A stretch of DNA of 64,000 nucleotides from Occallatibacter gabretensis (GTDB lineage: Bacteria; Acidobacteriota; Terriglobia; Terriglobales; Acidobacteriaceae): the NCBI RefSeq assembly GCF_001449115.1, contig NZ_LAIJ01000012.1, positions 424,947 to 488,946 on the forward strand. Reading direction: 5' to 3'. The translations under genes and the position numbers were made by a program. Every line of letters begins with the position of its first letter. Within the stretch, counting starts at the first letter, position 1. The notes under the pieces are model-generated. The model was not told where the DNA came from and ran no database searches. It saw nothing but the letters and a program-made list of their open reading frames with translations. Shown here piece by piece: positions 8,561 to 17,990 of this stretch.

Positions 8561-8879
8561 TTCCAAGGACGAAGGAAATCATCGGCCAGAATCGAACTGG
8601 AATATAGAACAACTTATCCCGGTGCTTCAGAATCGATCTCTGCTCGACAACCTCGCCGGTTCCGTCCAAAACCTCTTCTCGCCCAGGCAAGAGGAATTGC
8701 ACAATCACGCCCGCCGCCCAAAATGCGGCTAGCTTCGGCCAGCCATTATGGGCGTAATAATTGGAGTCGTGATAATACAGCCCCGTTAGATAATCGGAGG
8801 CAAGCAGGCATACAACTGTCGCAGCACCGGCAATCCAGCCCCGGCCAGAAAACGAGAAGAAAAGCGAAGTGTTAATCAT
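8535..8879 (-). CDS. small membrane protein of unknown function
   Basis: The protein has 114 residues with three likely membrane helices: 'WIAGAATVVCLLASDYL', 'LAAFWAAGVIVQFLLP' and the C-terminal 'FWPMISFVLGIIFYFV'. A charged loop ('REEVLDGTGEVVEQRSILKHRDK') sits between the second and third. No family is recognised. It is convergent with the ParD-like gene and overlaps its last 26 bases. The ATG at 8879 is the only sensible start. Confidence 0.65.
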   Translation of the reverse strand: MINTSLFFSFSGRGWIAGAATVVCLLASDYLTGLYYHDSNYYAHNGWPKLAAFWAAGVIVQFLLPGREEVLDGTGEVVEQRSILKHRDKLFYIPVRFWPMISFVLGIIFYFVRD

Positions 8880-8920
8880 TCAGCAAACAGTTACGGGAAT
8901 TGCCTTCGACTATATCAAAA

Positions 8921-10180
8921 CTACTTTTTCTTCTTCCCCGTCTTCGCCCCTGGCTTCTTCCCACCCTTAGCGCCCTTCTCTTCTTCCTTGCGCGAAGAAG
9001 GAATCGGGTCCATATCCGGCCCTACGCGCTTCACCGTCGTATCAATCAGCTGATAGTTCAACGTGCGCGGCGCAACCGGGCTCACGACGCCGGTTTCCGG
9101 ATCAACCTTTACGCTCTCCGGCAAGCCCAGCAGGAAGCTGAACTGCGGAGCCACGCCGCCCGGCACACCCGGCCCCTTGGGCACGGAAGCCTGCGTCACC
9201 TTCACCGGCAGAAAGCCCGCAATCGGATGCAGACGGAAGGCCGTCTCATAGCGGTGCCGCTTGGCGCTCCACGTAAACACGCGCACCTGGTCGAAATCAA
9301 ACGGCAGCCCGGCCTTCGGCGGAGCAAGCACCGTAACAAACTCCGGCTTCTCAGTCGTCACCGGCTGGCCGTCCTTGTCCACATTCTCGTCCGATACCTT
9401 GGTCAGTACGTATGCACCAATGATGCGTTGCCCCTCGGCATACTGCGCAATCTCGTCCGGCACATCGATATCCATCCTGCTGGAAAGCACCCATCCAGCG
9501 CGGCCCTGGCCATCGCGCACCAGCCACCAGTCCTCCAGGATCGGTGCAGCCGCAGGGCCTCCTGCGACAAGGCCAGTCGGAACCGCACCTGATGCCGGCG
9601 TTGCGGCCGCGTTCGGTGCTGCCGTCTTTCCTGCCTTCGGCGCCACCGGAGCATTCGCAGCCGGCGCACTCCCCGCAGGCTTGCGAACCGGCGCACCTGC
9701 TGCCGCCTTCGCCACCGAAGCCCTCACCAGCAGCTCTACCTTGTCATTTGCCGGCAGCAGATAGTAACGCTCCGTATCGCGCCCCGGCGCAAGATGCAGA
9801 AACACGTCGTCCCGCAACACCGCCCTCGCGACCACGTTGTCATTCTTGTGCTGCTGGCCAATCTTCGCAAAAGACTCGTAGGTCGGCTGGTCAATCACGG
9901 CATGCTGCTCAAGCCAGCCAATTTCGTTCTTTTCCGTCTTGACCTTCAGGAAGCGCCGCCCATGCTCCAGCACCTCCAGCTTCTGCCCGTTCTTTACCTC
10001 GCCAACGCGGTTTGACACCGCAGCCACCCGGTCATGCAGATACTGCTGCTGCGCCACCACGTAAACCGTCTCATGGTTGTCCGGGTGCAGGCGATTACAT
10101 CCAGCCAGCATCGCGACTGGCAGAATTGCAGCAGCAAAGAATGAAAGTTTCATTCGGGAGAGCAAAGATTTGAGTGACAT
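8921..10180 (-). CDS. lipoprotein with SH3-like domain
   Basis: An N-terminal lipoprotein signal with lipobox 'MLAGC' sends this ~419-residue protein to the membrane. The segment after it ('[39 protein letters not shown]') reads as a bacterial SH3 domain. A second SH3-like half follows after an Ala/Pro-rich linker around residues 165-215 ('[20 protein letters not shown]'). The C-tail is a lysine-rich, low-complexity run. SH3b domains usually bind cell-wall peptides. Start choice is open: GTG 10207, ATG 10180 or ATG 10153; I use 10180, which leaves a normal-length signal peptide. It is flanked by an opposite-facing small gap and the TerC gene. Confidence 0.78.
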   Translation of the reverse strand: MSLKSLLSRMKLSFFAAAILPVAMLAGCNRLHPDNHETVYVVAQQQYLHDRVAAVSNRVGEVKNGQKLEVLEHGRRFLKVKTEKNEIGWLEQHAVIDQPTYESFAKIGQQHKNDNVVARAVLRDDVFLHLAPGRDTERYYLLPANDKVELLVRASVAKAAAGAPVRKPAGSAPAANAPVAPKAGKTAAPNAAATPASGAVPTGLVAGGPAAAPILEDWWLVRDGQGRAGWVLSSRMDIDVPDEIAQYAEGQRIIGAYVLTKVSDENVDKDGQPVTTEKPEFVTVLAPPKAGLPFDFDQVRVFTWSAKRHRYETAFRLHPIAGFLPVKVTQASVPKGPGVPGGVAPQFSFLLGLPESVKVDPETGVVSPVAPRTLNYQLIDTTVKRVGPDMDPIPSSRKEEEKGAKGGKKPGAKTGKKKK

Positions 10181-10314
10181 GGGGAATGTCATGAGCACAG
10201 CGTTCACGTTGAGAATATCAGGGAACAGCGCAGGGCAATCAACGATGTACCGCCTTCGCGCGCGCGGAGAACCTATGTAGCACCTGTGTCAATTTCGGGA
10301 ATCTCCTCAACGCT

Positions 10315-11190
10315 TTACGCAGAGGGGTTCTGCTCCCCACCCTTCGCCAGTAACGAAACCGCCGCGCACACACCCAGGATCCCCGCAATCACGCCCAGAG
10401 AAACTGTAATCGGAATCTCGATCCAGTGCGCAACCAGCATCTTGAAAGCCACAAACGCCAGCAGTATGCCCAGCCCATAGTGCAGATAGCGCAACCGGTC
10501 CAGCAGGCCAGACAACACAAAATACAGCGACCGCAGCCCCAGAATCGCCGCAATGTTTGACGTGTACACGATAAACGGATTCCGCGAAATCGCCAGCACC
10601 GCGGGAATCGAGTCCACCGCAAAGAGCAGATCCGTCACCTCCACCGCGAGAATCACCGGTAAGAGCGACCCCTTCGCCGGCTGCAGCTTGCGAATCCACT
10701 CCGGAATCACTTCCTTGGCCGAGCCGCCGCGCAGCAGCTTCCACGCCGCATACAGCAGCAGCAGGCCAAATATCCATGTGATCCACTCAAAATGCTGCAG
10801 CAGCGTCACGCCGACTGCAATAAATCCGGCGCGCAGCACAATCGCTCCAGCCACGCCCCACGCCAGCGCGTGATGCTGCCCTTCTTTGTCGATGCCGAAC
10901 CCGCGAAACAGCACAAGAAAGACAAAAAGATTGTCGATACTCAGCGAAGTCTCAATCGAGTACCCTGCAATCCACTGCAGCCCCAGGGCGTGCCCGTCCT
11001 TCATCGTAATCCAGGCCGCGAAGCACCCCGAAGCAACAAAAAGCGCCAGTGTCCATGCCAGAGCAATCCTCTGGTTTGCCTTGTCGCTCCTGTGCCCGCC
11101 GGTCAGCAGCGAGTCCACAACCACCAGCATAATTACCGCTGCGTGAAAGCCAACCCACCACGTCCATGAGGCTCCGCCGATCATAGGCAC
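10315..11190 (-). CDS. TerC/Alx family integral membrane protein
   Basis: The 291 residues form about eight or nine membrane helices. The family motifs are present: 'SIETSLSIDNLFVFLVLF' near residue 80 and 'VEVTDLLFAVDSIPAVLAIS' near 190, each carrying the conserved acidic residues inside helices. TerC/Alx proteins export manganese or support metalation of secreted proteins; tellurite resistance is the historical name. Start may be GTG 11190 or ATG 11184. There is no ter cluster around it, so a general metal-homeostasis role fits better than tellurite resistance. Confidence 0.92.
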   Translation of the reverse strand: MPMIGGASWTWWVGFHAAVIMLVVVDSLLTGGHRSDKANQRIALAWTLALFVASGCFAAWITMKDGHALGLQWIAGYSIETSLSIDNLFVFLVLFRGFGIDKEGQHHALAWGVAGAIVLRAGFIAVGVTLLQHFEWITWIFGLLLLYAAWKLLRGGSAKEVIPEWIRKLQPAKGSLLPVILAVEVTDLLFAVDSIPAVLAISRNPFIVYTSNIAAILGLRSLYFVLSGLLDRLRYLHYGLGILLAFVAFKMLVAHWIEIPITVSLGVIAGILGVCAAVSLLAKGGEQNPSA

Positions 11191-11218
11191 GATGCTACAG
11201 GACCGTCAGGCGCAATGG

Positions 11219-14200
11219 TCAGAATTCCAGCTTCAGCGCAAACTGCATCTCACGCGGCGTGCCTGATCCTACCGGCGTAATCGGCGATACGTTCAGGTTC
11301 ACCGTCGTAATGATGCTGCCGAAGCCGGTCGTGTTCGCCGGATTGAAAGTAGCCTGCGGCTCGCCAAGCTGCGGATGATTGAAGATGTTGTAAAACTCCG
11401 AGCGGAACTCGAGCCGCGCGCGCTCCCCCAGCGGGAACGTCTTACCGGCGCCAAGATCGATCTGCCAGGTGCCCGGCCCGCGAATCAGGTTGCGCGGCGC
11501 AGTGCCGAACTCTCCAGCCGGAGTCGCGAATGCAGCCGGATTGATCCACCCTGCCACGTTTCTGCCTCCTGAAGGCGTGAGAGAAACGCCCGGAATAAGA
11601 TCAGGGCGCTGTGTGCCGGAGGCCCCATCCGGCGCGGTGTAGCTTGAAGGCATCACTACATTCACCGGAAAGCCTGTGCGGGCCAGCGCCGTTGTTGTCA
11701 GCTCCCAGTTGCCCACAATGGCGTTCACAATCCCGTTCTCGTTCAGCATCGGCTTGCCCTGGCCAAAGGGAAGTTCATACACCGCGTTGCCGTTGAACAC
11801 ATTGCGCGCATCCCAGTTGCCGCTGGTGCGATCGCAAGCCAGACACAACGGATTCTGCGGGTCCTGGTTGTCGCCGTCGCCGCTTCCATTCGATCCGTTA
11901 TCGATCTCGTGCGACCACATGTAATTGCCCGTCACCAGCAGGCCGCTTGAAAACGCTCGCCGCAGCGCCGCCGACAAGCCGCTGTAAGAGCTCATTCCGA
12001 TCGAACCGCGCCAGCCGATCGCCGGGGCAAAGGCCGGATACTGCACCAATCCCGTCGTCGGATCGATCAGGTTCACCACGTTCGTATCCAGCAGATGCAC
12101 GCCATGGCTTCCCAGGTAGGAGAGAGTGCCGACGAATTTCGCAGGCAGTTCCTGCTGCGCCGAGAGGCTCCACTGCTCGGTATACGAGTCCTTGCGATTT
12201 CGCTGTTCGGCATTCGGTGAGATGGTTCCCGCACCAAATGTGACCGGATAGGAAATCGGATTGGTCGCGCTGCTTGTCTTCGAATAGGAGGGAACCTCGT
12301 TCTTGGCCGGCAGATTCTGATCGTCCAGTTGTCCGTCCTCGTGGTACATGCCGAATCCGCCGCGGATCACGGTCCCTCCGTTCTTTCGCGGCTCCCACAC
12401 AAAGGCCACACGCGGATCAATATCGCCGTAATTCTGGTTGCCAAAGCTTGCGCCCACGCCGCAGAATCCCTGCGGACCGCAGGTATCAAAATCAAAGGGG
12501 TTGGCCTTTCCATGCGCCTCATCAAAGAGATTGAAGATGGTGTAACGCAGGCCCAGGTTGAGCGTGAGATTCGGCCGCCACTTGAACTCATCCTGCGCAT
12601 AGAAGAAGTAATTGTTCTTGCGCAATCCGTTCACCGGCAGAGAGCCTGTCAGGCTGGCCTTTTTCACGTTGTTCGCCGCCAGGTCCTCCACGGTATTAAA
12701 CGTAACCGTCCCGTGCTCGCCATATTCCTGGTTCACCTGAATGTAGCGGAACTCCATTCCGGCCTTGAAAGTATGCCGGTCATGCGTCCAGGTCAGGTTG
12801 TCAATTGCGGAATACGAGTTGCCCACATAAACGCTGGTGTAGTCGTAATTCTGCGTGATCACTCCCGGAGAAGAAGGCGTTGAAACCGCAATCTGATAAG
12901 CAATCCCGGAGTTGCTGTAGTTGTACTGGTTGTCGCTGGAGCGGTTGAAGGCAACCTTGGACTCATTCACGAAGTGAGAATTGAAAATGTGCAGCAGCTC
13001 CAGCATGCCGTTCACCGGCGCGGAGACCTTCTGCGTCAGATCCGTCGCAGAGGCCGAAAGCGGCTGCGTATCCACTGACCGGTCGTAATTAAAGCGCATA
13101 AAGCCCGTCGTCTTCGATGTGAAGTGCTGGTCCAGTCGCAGCATGAACGAGCTCTCGTTCACCACCTGCGTGCATGCGCATGTCAGCAGGTCGATGTCCG
13201 GGTCGCTGGTCGGTGTCAGAATTGTATTTGGACCGGCGCCAGGATATCCGTGCAGGATGTTGTACACCGGCGAAGTCGATGGAACCGACGCAATGAGCGC
13301 CTGGCTCGGCACGTCTCCACTCACCGGGTAGCCCCAGTTCTGCCGGTAAGCTTCAGCGGCGAGGAAGAAAAACGTCTTGTCGCGTATGATCGGCCCGCCC
13401 AGTGATCCGCCAAACTGATTCAGGCGCAGCGGTTGCTGTGTCTCACCCTTCGAGGCCCACAGAGGCAGCGGTGCGTCAAAAGCGTCATTGCGCAGGTACT
13501 CGAAGATCCGTCCATGCAGCGCGTTGGTGCCGCTCGGCGAAGTCACATCCAGCTGCGCGCCTCCCGTAGCGCCCACCTCCGCGGTCGACATCAGCGAATC
13601 CACCCGGAACTCCGAGATCGCATCCAGCGGAATTGCAAGCCTCACCCATTGGCGCTGTGTCTGATTCACAATGTTGGTGGCGTCCACACCGTCGTAAGTA
13701 AAGTTGCTGTCGTCCAGACCGCGCCCGGCAAAGCGAATCGTCCGCTGGTTGCTGCCACCCGTGTCAATGGCGCCGGGAATGAACGCCGTCAGCGCCGCCC
13801 AGTTGCGGCCATTCAGCGGCAATTCGTTGGCCTGTGTTTTCTCAATCAGGCCTGTCACCGCGCCGGTAGTGCGATCGATCAAAGCCGAGCTGGAGGGAAC
13901 TTCTACACGCTGCTCGCCGCCCGATACCTGTAGCGTCGCATTCAGCGTGCGCGTCCTCCCGATCACTTCTTCCACGCTTACAAACGTGATGCTCTTGAAT
14001 CCCGCATGGGCAAACGTGATCGTGTAGACGCCCACCGGCAGCTCAAGAATGCTATAGCTTCCATCGGAACGCGATTCCGTTTCGCGGCGCAGATCGGTCG
14101 CATTCTGAACCGCCGTAATGCGTGCCTGCGGCAGCACGCGGCCCGCCGGATCGCTCACCACACCATTCAATCCGCTGCGATCCACCTGGGCAAAGCTGAC

Positions 14201-14272
14201 GGAAGCTGCCAGCAAAAGAAGAAACATAATAGCTGCCATGCGAAGCTGATAAATAGCAGAAAGCATGGTCAT
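11219..14272 (-). CDS. Oar-like TonB-dependent outer-membrane receptor
   Basis: The protein has about 1017 residues. After the signal peptide ('AAIMFLLLLAASVSFAQ') comes a carboxypeptidase-regulatory-like domain ('LNGVVSDPAGRVLPQARI...SDGSYSILELPVGVYTITF'). A plug-type region follows ('NELPLNGRNWAAL', 'VTSPSGTNALHGRIFEYLRND', 'GGSLGGPIIRDKTFFFLAAE'), then a long beta-barrel ending in 'LKLEF' with a terminal Phe. Acidobacteria carry many such receptors for large substrates. The frame is open upstream to 14929, but that part lies antisense to the M20 gene and is not protein-like. I place the start at ATG 14272. It is divergent from the M20 peptidase, which suggests a shared promoter region and a shared substrate. 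Confidence 0.93.
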   Translation of the reverse strand: MTMLSAIYQLRMAAIMFLLLLAASVSFAQVDRSGLNGVVSDPAGRVLPQARITAVQNATDLRRETESRSDGSYSILELPVGVYTITFAHAGFKSITFVSVEEVIGRTRTLNATLQVSGGEQRVEVPSSSALIDRTTGAVTGLIEKTQANELPLNGRNWAALTAFIPGAIDTGGSNQRTIRFAGRGLDDSNFTYDGVDATNIVNQTQRQWVRLAIPLDAISEFRVDSLMSTAEVGATGGAQLDVTSPSGTNALHGRIFEYLRNDAFDAPLPLWASKGETQQPLRLNQFGGSLGGPIIRDKTFFFLAAEAYRQNWGYPVSGDVPSQALIASVPSTSPVYNILHGYPGAGPNTILTPTSDPDIDLLTCACTQVVNESSFMLRLDQHFTSKTTGFMRFNYDRSVDTQPLSASATDLTQKVSAPVNGMLELLHIFNSHFVNESKVAFNRSSDNQYNYSNSGIAYQIAVSTPSSPGVITQNYDYTSVYVGNSYSAIDNLTWTHDRHTFKAGMEFRYIQVNQEYGEHGTVTFNTVEDLAANNVKKASLTGSLPVNGLRKNNYFFYAQDEFKWRPNLTLNLGLRYTIFNLFDEAHGKANPFDFDTCGPQGFCGVGASFGNQNYGDIDPRVAFVWEPRKNGGTVIRGGFGMYHEDGQLDDQNLPAKNEVPSYSKTSSATNPISYPVTFGAGTISPNAEQRNRKDSYTEQWSLSAQQELPAKFVGTLSYLGSHGVHLLDTNVVNLIDPTTGLVQYPAFAPAIGWRGSIGMSSYSGLSAALRRAFSSGLLVTGNYMWSHEIDNGSNGSGDGDNQDPQNPLCLACDRTSGNWDARNVFNGNAVYELPFGQGKPMLNENGIVNAIVGNWELTTTALARTGFPVNVVMPSSYTAPDGASGTQRPDLIPGVSLTPSGGRNVAGWINPAAFATPAGEFGTAPRNLIRGPGTWQIDLGAGKTFPLGERARLEFRSEFYNIFNHPQLGEPQATFNPANTTGFGSIITTVNLNVSPITPVGSGTPREMQFALKLEF

Positions 14273-14374
14273 TACTCTATCGTCCGCGCTGCAGCTTAGT
14301 GTCAGAGCAATGTTAAGAGTTGGCGGACTTTCCCGGCAGCCGATTTGCCGGCTCCTGTTATCCTCAGCACACCT

Positions 14375-15742
14375 ATGCGCCGCATCTCTCATGCATTTCT
14401 TCCATTCACGCTTGCCTCTGTCTTTGCGCTCGCCATCCACTCGCAATCCGTACAGCCGCTCTCCCCTGCGGAAAAGGCAATGGTAGCGTACATCGATACC
14501 AACGAACAGGCGTCGAGCCAGATGCTCGAGCAGCTGGTGAATATCAACAGTGGCACACATAACCTCGAAGGCGTCCGCGCCGTTGGCAAGATCATGATGG
14601 ACCAGCTCAGCTCGCTCGGCTTCCAGGTACATTGGGTCAACATGGATGCAGTGCACCGTGCCGGCGCCCTGGTCGCCGAGCATCCATGTCCGCAGCCCAA
14701 CACATGCGGCAAGCGGATGCTTCTCATCGGTCACATGGACACGGTCTTCGATAAAGACAGTCCCTTTCAGCAATACACCGTGCAGGGCCACATCGGCACC
14801 GGCCCAGGCGTCAACGACATGAAGGGCGGTCTCGTCGACATGCTCTTCGCGCTCAAAGCCATGCAGGCCGCAGATGTGCTGAAACAAACGGAGATCACCA
14901 TCGTTCTCAGTGGCGATGAAGAAGCGCACGGCGAGCCAGCCAGCATCTCACGGCGTGACATGATCGCCGCCGCAAAACACAGTGACGTCGCACTCGAATT
15001 CGAGGGCACGCCGCGCCAGGACGGCATCTTTTACGGCAGCGTCAGCCGGCGCAGCTCCATCTCGTGGCACATCAACACCACGGGCGAAACAGGCCACTCC
15101 ACCGGCATCTTCGGCTCCAGCAAAGGCTATGGCGCAATCTACGAGCTCACTCGCATCCTGGATGCCTTTCGCACGCAGCTTCCTGAGCAATATCTCACCT
15201 TCAACGTGGGCCTCCTTGTCGGCGGTACAAGCCTCACCGTCGATGACTCGGGCAACAACGCCACCGCGACCGGCAAGGGCAATGTAATTCCCCCCACGGC
15301 CTACGCCAGCGGCGACATCCGCACCATCTCCAATGAACAATCCGAACGCGTCGAGAAAAAGATGCAATCCATCGTCGCGCAGCATCTGGCAAAAACCGGC
15401 GCAACCCTCACCTTCAGCGAGGGCTACCCCGCCATGGCGCCCACCGCGCAGAGCCGCGCCCTGCTCGGCGTTCTCAATCAGGCCAATGCAAGTCTTGGCT
15501 TTGGCGCAATGCCGGAGCTCGATCCCATGAAGCGAGGCGCGGGCGACATCGCATTCGTCGCGGACATTCTTCCCGGCCTCGCCGGCATTGGCGCAACCGG
15601 CGAAGGCGCGCACGCACCGGGTGAAACCATTGATCTCTCCACGCAGCCCATCAACACCAAGCGCGACGCCATGCTGATGTATCGCCTCAGCAAAATCGAT
15701 CAGAAAGCCGACCTGATCAGCGTGGCGGGCAAAGCAAAGTAA
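14375..15742 (+). CDS. secreted M20 family zinc peptidase (glutamate carboxypeptidase-like)
   Basis: A signal peptide (MRRISHAFLPFTLASVFALA) precedes a 455-residue M20 peptidase of the carboxypeptidase G2 type. Seen are 'LLIGHMDTVFD' (first zinc His and Asp), 'GPGVNDMKGGLVDMLFAL' (bridging Asp), 'VLSGDEEAHGEP' (catalytic Glu pair), a dimerisation domain around residues 220-345, and 'GAHAPGETID' (last zinc His). It should remove C-terminal residues, often glutamate, in the periplasm. The start is ATG 14375; an earlier TTG (14345) would spoil the signal peptide. The head-to-head TonB receptor suggests uptake of its substrate or product. Confidence 0.92.
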   Translation: MRRISHAFLPFTLASVFALAIHSQSVQPLSPAEKAMVAYIDTNEQASSQMLEQLVNINSGTHNLEGVRAVGKIMMDQLSSLGFQVHWVNMDAVHRAGALVAEHPCPQPNTCGKRMLLIGHMDTVFDKDSPFQQYTVQGHIGTGPGVNDMKGGLVDMLFALKAMQAADVLKQTEITIVLSGDEEAHGEPASISRRDMIAAAKHSDVALEFEGTPRQDGIFYGSVSRRSSISWHINTTGETGHSTGIFGSSKGYGAIYELTRILDAFRTQLPEQYLTFNVGLLVGGTSLTVDDSGNNATATGKGNVIPPTAYASGDIRTISNEQSERVEKKMQSIVAQHLAKTGATLTFSEGYPAMAPTAQSRALLGVLNQANASLGFGAMPELDPMKRGAGDIAFVADILPGLAGIGATGEGAHAPGETIDLSTQPINTKRDAMLMYRLSKIDQKADLISVAGKAK

Positions 15743-15743
15743 G

Positions 15744-16274
15744 CTACGGATGCGCCGCGCTCAAATCCGAGTGCCCCGCCACATTCAGCTCGCGATAGAG
15801 CTTCAAATCCGCTCCGGTCAGCATCTTCACAATGTAGAGAATCTGCCCGTAGTGCAGTCCGAAGTGCTCGACAACCTGGTACACCGCATCGAGGCCGGAC
15901 ACGTGATAGCCCTGAATCTCCATCGGCGCAGTAAGCTCATCCGCCGTGAGCCGTGCCAGCACCTTCTCTGCGTCGCCCAGCGTCGCGCCGAGTCTTTCCA
16001 ATAACTCTGCCGCAGAAATCCCATCTTGCTCGCTGAATTCCAGCGGACGATTGCGCTCATCCTTTTGTCCGTTGAATGAATCCACCAGCCACTGGCGCAC
16101 ATTGCCGTTCAGATGCAGCAGAAGATTCCCGATACTGTTGGATGCATCGTTCGGACGCCACCACACCTGCTCATCCGTAAGCGGCTCGACAGCTCCGCGC
16201 ATCCGCGGCCAATACTGATCCAGCAGCTTCTTGCGCGAGTACGCCAGAAACAACGTCGTAATATCCTGAGCCAT
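15744..16274 (-). CDS. DinB-like four-helix protein
   Basis: This is a 176-residue DinB/YfiT-type four-helix bundle. The metal-site pattern is visible: 'LLLHLNGNVRQW' gives the first His and 'VVEHFGLHYGQILYI' gives the other two. Some members are thiol-dependent S-transferases (bacillithiol, mycothiol); most are unassigned. It lies 14 bases after the M28 gene on the same strand and is probably the last gene of the tatB-tatC-M28-dinB run. It nearly abuts the convergent M20 gene (stop codons a base apart). Confidence 0.88.
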   Translation of the reverse strand: MAQDITTLFLAYSRKKLLDQYWPRMRGAVEPLTDEQVWWRPNDASNSIGNLLLHLNGNVRQWLVDSFNGQKDERNRPLEFSEQDGISAAELLERLGATLGDAEKVLARLTADELTAPMEIQGYHVSGLDAVYQVVEHFGLHYGQILYIVKMLTGADLKLYRELNVAGHSDLSAAHP

Positions 16275-16288
16275 GACAAGCCGCCTTA

Positions 16289-17182
16289 CTATCGTTGGTT
16301 TATAAGCTTGATCGTCTCAAGAAACACGTCGCCATCCATCGTCAGGCTCTTCGTGCTGATCTTGTCCATTGTGTCCTGCGCCGTGTGATGGTACGCATTG
16401 TTCGGCCCGTAATTCAGGTCGATCACATCCACGCTCGGCACTCCACGATGCACGAACGGCAGATGATCGTCCTCCACCGCCTCGTCCGTCTGGAAGAAAT
16501 ACTTGTCGTATCCAAACTTGTGCGCAGCCTGCTTCACCAGGTCGCTTAGCCACGGCGTTGAATTCGTCTCGCGCTGAATGTCCAGATCCTTATCGCCAAT
16601 CATGTCCGCCAGCACAAACGCCTTGATCTTCGGCAGCGTTCCGTCACGTCCCCACTTCGCCGCCAGGTGCCGACTTCCATACGTCGAATCCGACTGTGAC
16701 CAGGTCTGGAATGCCTCTTCTCCGTCAAAAAATACCAGCCACACCGAATAGCCATCGTTAGGTTTACCGCGTAGCGTATCGGCAATCGCCATCAGCAGCC
16801 CCGTCGTCGAGCCGCCGTCATTCGCGCCCACAAAATTGATATTCCGCAGAGGATAATTCGTCTCGTAGTGCGACGCCAGCACAACAATGCCCTGCTTCTT
16901 GCCCGGAAACTTCACGATAAAATTTCGCAGCGCCACAGGCCCAATCGGCGTGTCCGCGGTAAAGGTATCTTCTTCCACCTGGTCGTGCTGAAAATGCGCG
17001 CGAAGATACGCTTCAGCCTTCAGGTGGCCCAGGCTCGTAGGCCAGCGCGGCCCAATCGCCACAAACTCCCGCGTGTATTGCATGGCGTGCTCGCCACTGA
17101 AGTGCCCCTGCGCCGCCAATGAAAGCGCGCCTGCGCATCCCGCAAACACAACAAGAGCCAACCGCCGCAGAAATGCCTTCAT
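16289..17182 (-). CDS. secreted M28 family protein, glutaminyl-peptide cyclotransferase-like
   Basis: A signal peptide ('FLRRLALVVFAGCAGALSLAAQ') leads a 297-residue M28-fold enzyme. The segments 'GANDGGSTTGLLMAIA' (Asp), 'LVFFDGEEAFQTWS...YGSRHLA' (Glu pair and Trp), 'DMIGDKDLDI' and 'HTAQDTMDKIS' (last His) follow the order seen in animal-type glutaminyl cyclases. Those enzymes turn N-terminal Gln into pyroglutamate using one zinc. A plain aminopeptidase cannot be excluded. It starts 10 bases after tatC and its signal peptide carries a twin arginine, so Tat export is possible, though the motif after RR is not the consensus. Confidence 0.88.
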   Translation of the reverse strand: MKAFLRRLALVVFAGCAGALSLAAQGHFSGEHAMQYTREFVAIGPRWPTSLGHLKAEAYLRAHFQHDQVEEDTFTADTPIGPVALRNFIVKFPGKKQGIVVLASHYETNYPLRNINFVGANDGGSTTGLLMAIADTLRGKPNDGYSVWLVFFDGEEAFQTWSQSDSTYGSRHLAAKWGRDGTLPKIKAFVLADMIGDKDLDIQRETNSTPWLSDLVKQAAHKFGYDKYFFQTDEAVEDDHLPFVHRGVPSVDVIDLNYGPNNAYHHTAQDTMDKISTKSLTMDGDVFLETIKLINQR

Positions 17183-17192
17183 CCGACCTGCC

Positions 17193-17990
17193 TTATGCGG
17201 CCCGCGCCGCTTCTTTCTTGCGCCGCCGCTCCGGATGCACCCACCACGCCACGCCTATCCCAAGCAGATAGAGCGAAAACATCGGGACCGCATACGCGCA
17301 CATCGTCCACGGATCAGGCGTTGGCGTAATAATCGCCGCCACGATGAAAATAATCAAAATCGCATAACGAATGTTCTTCCACAGAAACTTCGGGCTCACA
17401 ATCCCGAACATTGCCAGAAAGAAAATCAGGATCGGCAGCTCAAAGCTGATGCCCAACCCCAGGATGATTGACATAAAGAAGCCTGTGTAATCCTCAATCG
17501 TGATCATCGGATTGAACGGCTTGCCGAAGCCGAAGATCAAAATCTTCAGTGCGCTCGGAAACACGAAAAAATATCCAAACGAAGCACCCGTTAAAAACAG
17601 CCCAAGCGTGGCCGTCATAAACGGAATCACAAACCGCCGCTCTTTTTGATACAGCCCCGGCGAGATAAACAGCCACACCTGGTAAAGAATGAACGGAGCC
17701 GCCAGAATCGCTCCTCCAATCAAAGCCACCTGCATCGACAGGTTCATGCCATCCATCGGATGTGTCATGTTCAGCTTCAAATTGAGCTTGTTGATCGGCG
17801 CCTGAACCAGTCCATACAGCCGGTCGTGAAAATAAAACGCGATAAAGAATCCGGCTGCAAGATAAATCGCGGAGTGCACAATTCTCTTGCGCAGCTCCTC
17901 CAGATGCTCCATCAGGCTCATGCCGGGCAGGTCCGCGCGCTCGCTCACCGCGGCGCGAGCTTTGCCGATTGCATCCCCGGCATCAACCAT
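17193..17990 (-). CDS. tatC: Sec-independent protein translocase TatC
   Basis: This 265-residue six-helix protein is the twin-arginine signal receptor. The signature 'SLMEHLEELRKRIVHSAIYL' is at residues ~25-45, and 'FELPILIFFLAMFGIVSP' and 'IIFIVAAIITPTPDPWT' are in the second half. The ATG lies 8 bases inside the tatB reading frame, so the two are translationally coupled. A short N-terminal arm of about 20 residues precedes the usual start of the family. Confidence 0.97.
   Translation of the reverse strand: MVDAGDAIGKARAAVSERADLPGMSLMEHLEELRKRIVHSAIYLAAGFFIAFYFHDRLYGLVQAPINKLNLKLNMTHPMDGMNLSMQVALIGGAILAAPFILYQVWLFISPGLYQKERRFVIPFMTATLGLFLTGASFGYFFVFPSALKILIFGFGKPFNPMITIEDYTGFFMSIILGLGISFELPILIFFLAMFGIVSPKFLWKNIRYAILIIFIVAAIITPTPDPWTMCAYAVPMFSLYLLGIGVAWWVHPERRRKKEAARAA

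Noticed and set aside
14273-14929. N-terminal extension of the TonB receptor frame
   Set aside because: It is antisense to the M20 peptidase and not protein-like; a signal peptide begins right after ATG 14272.
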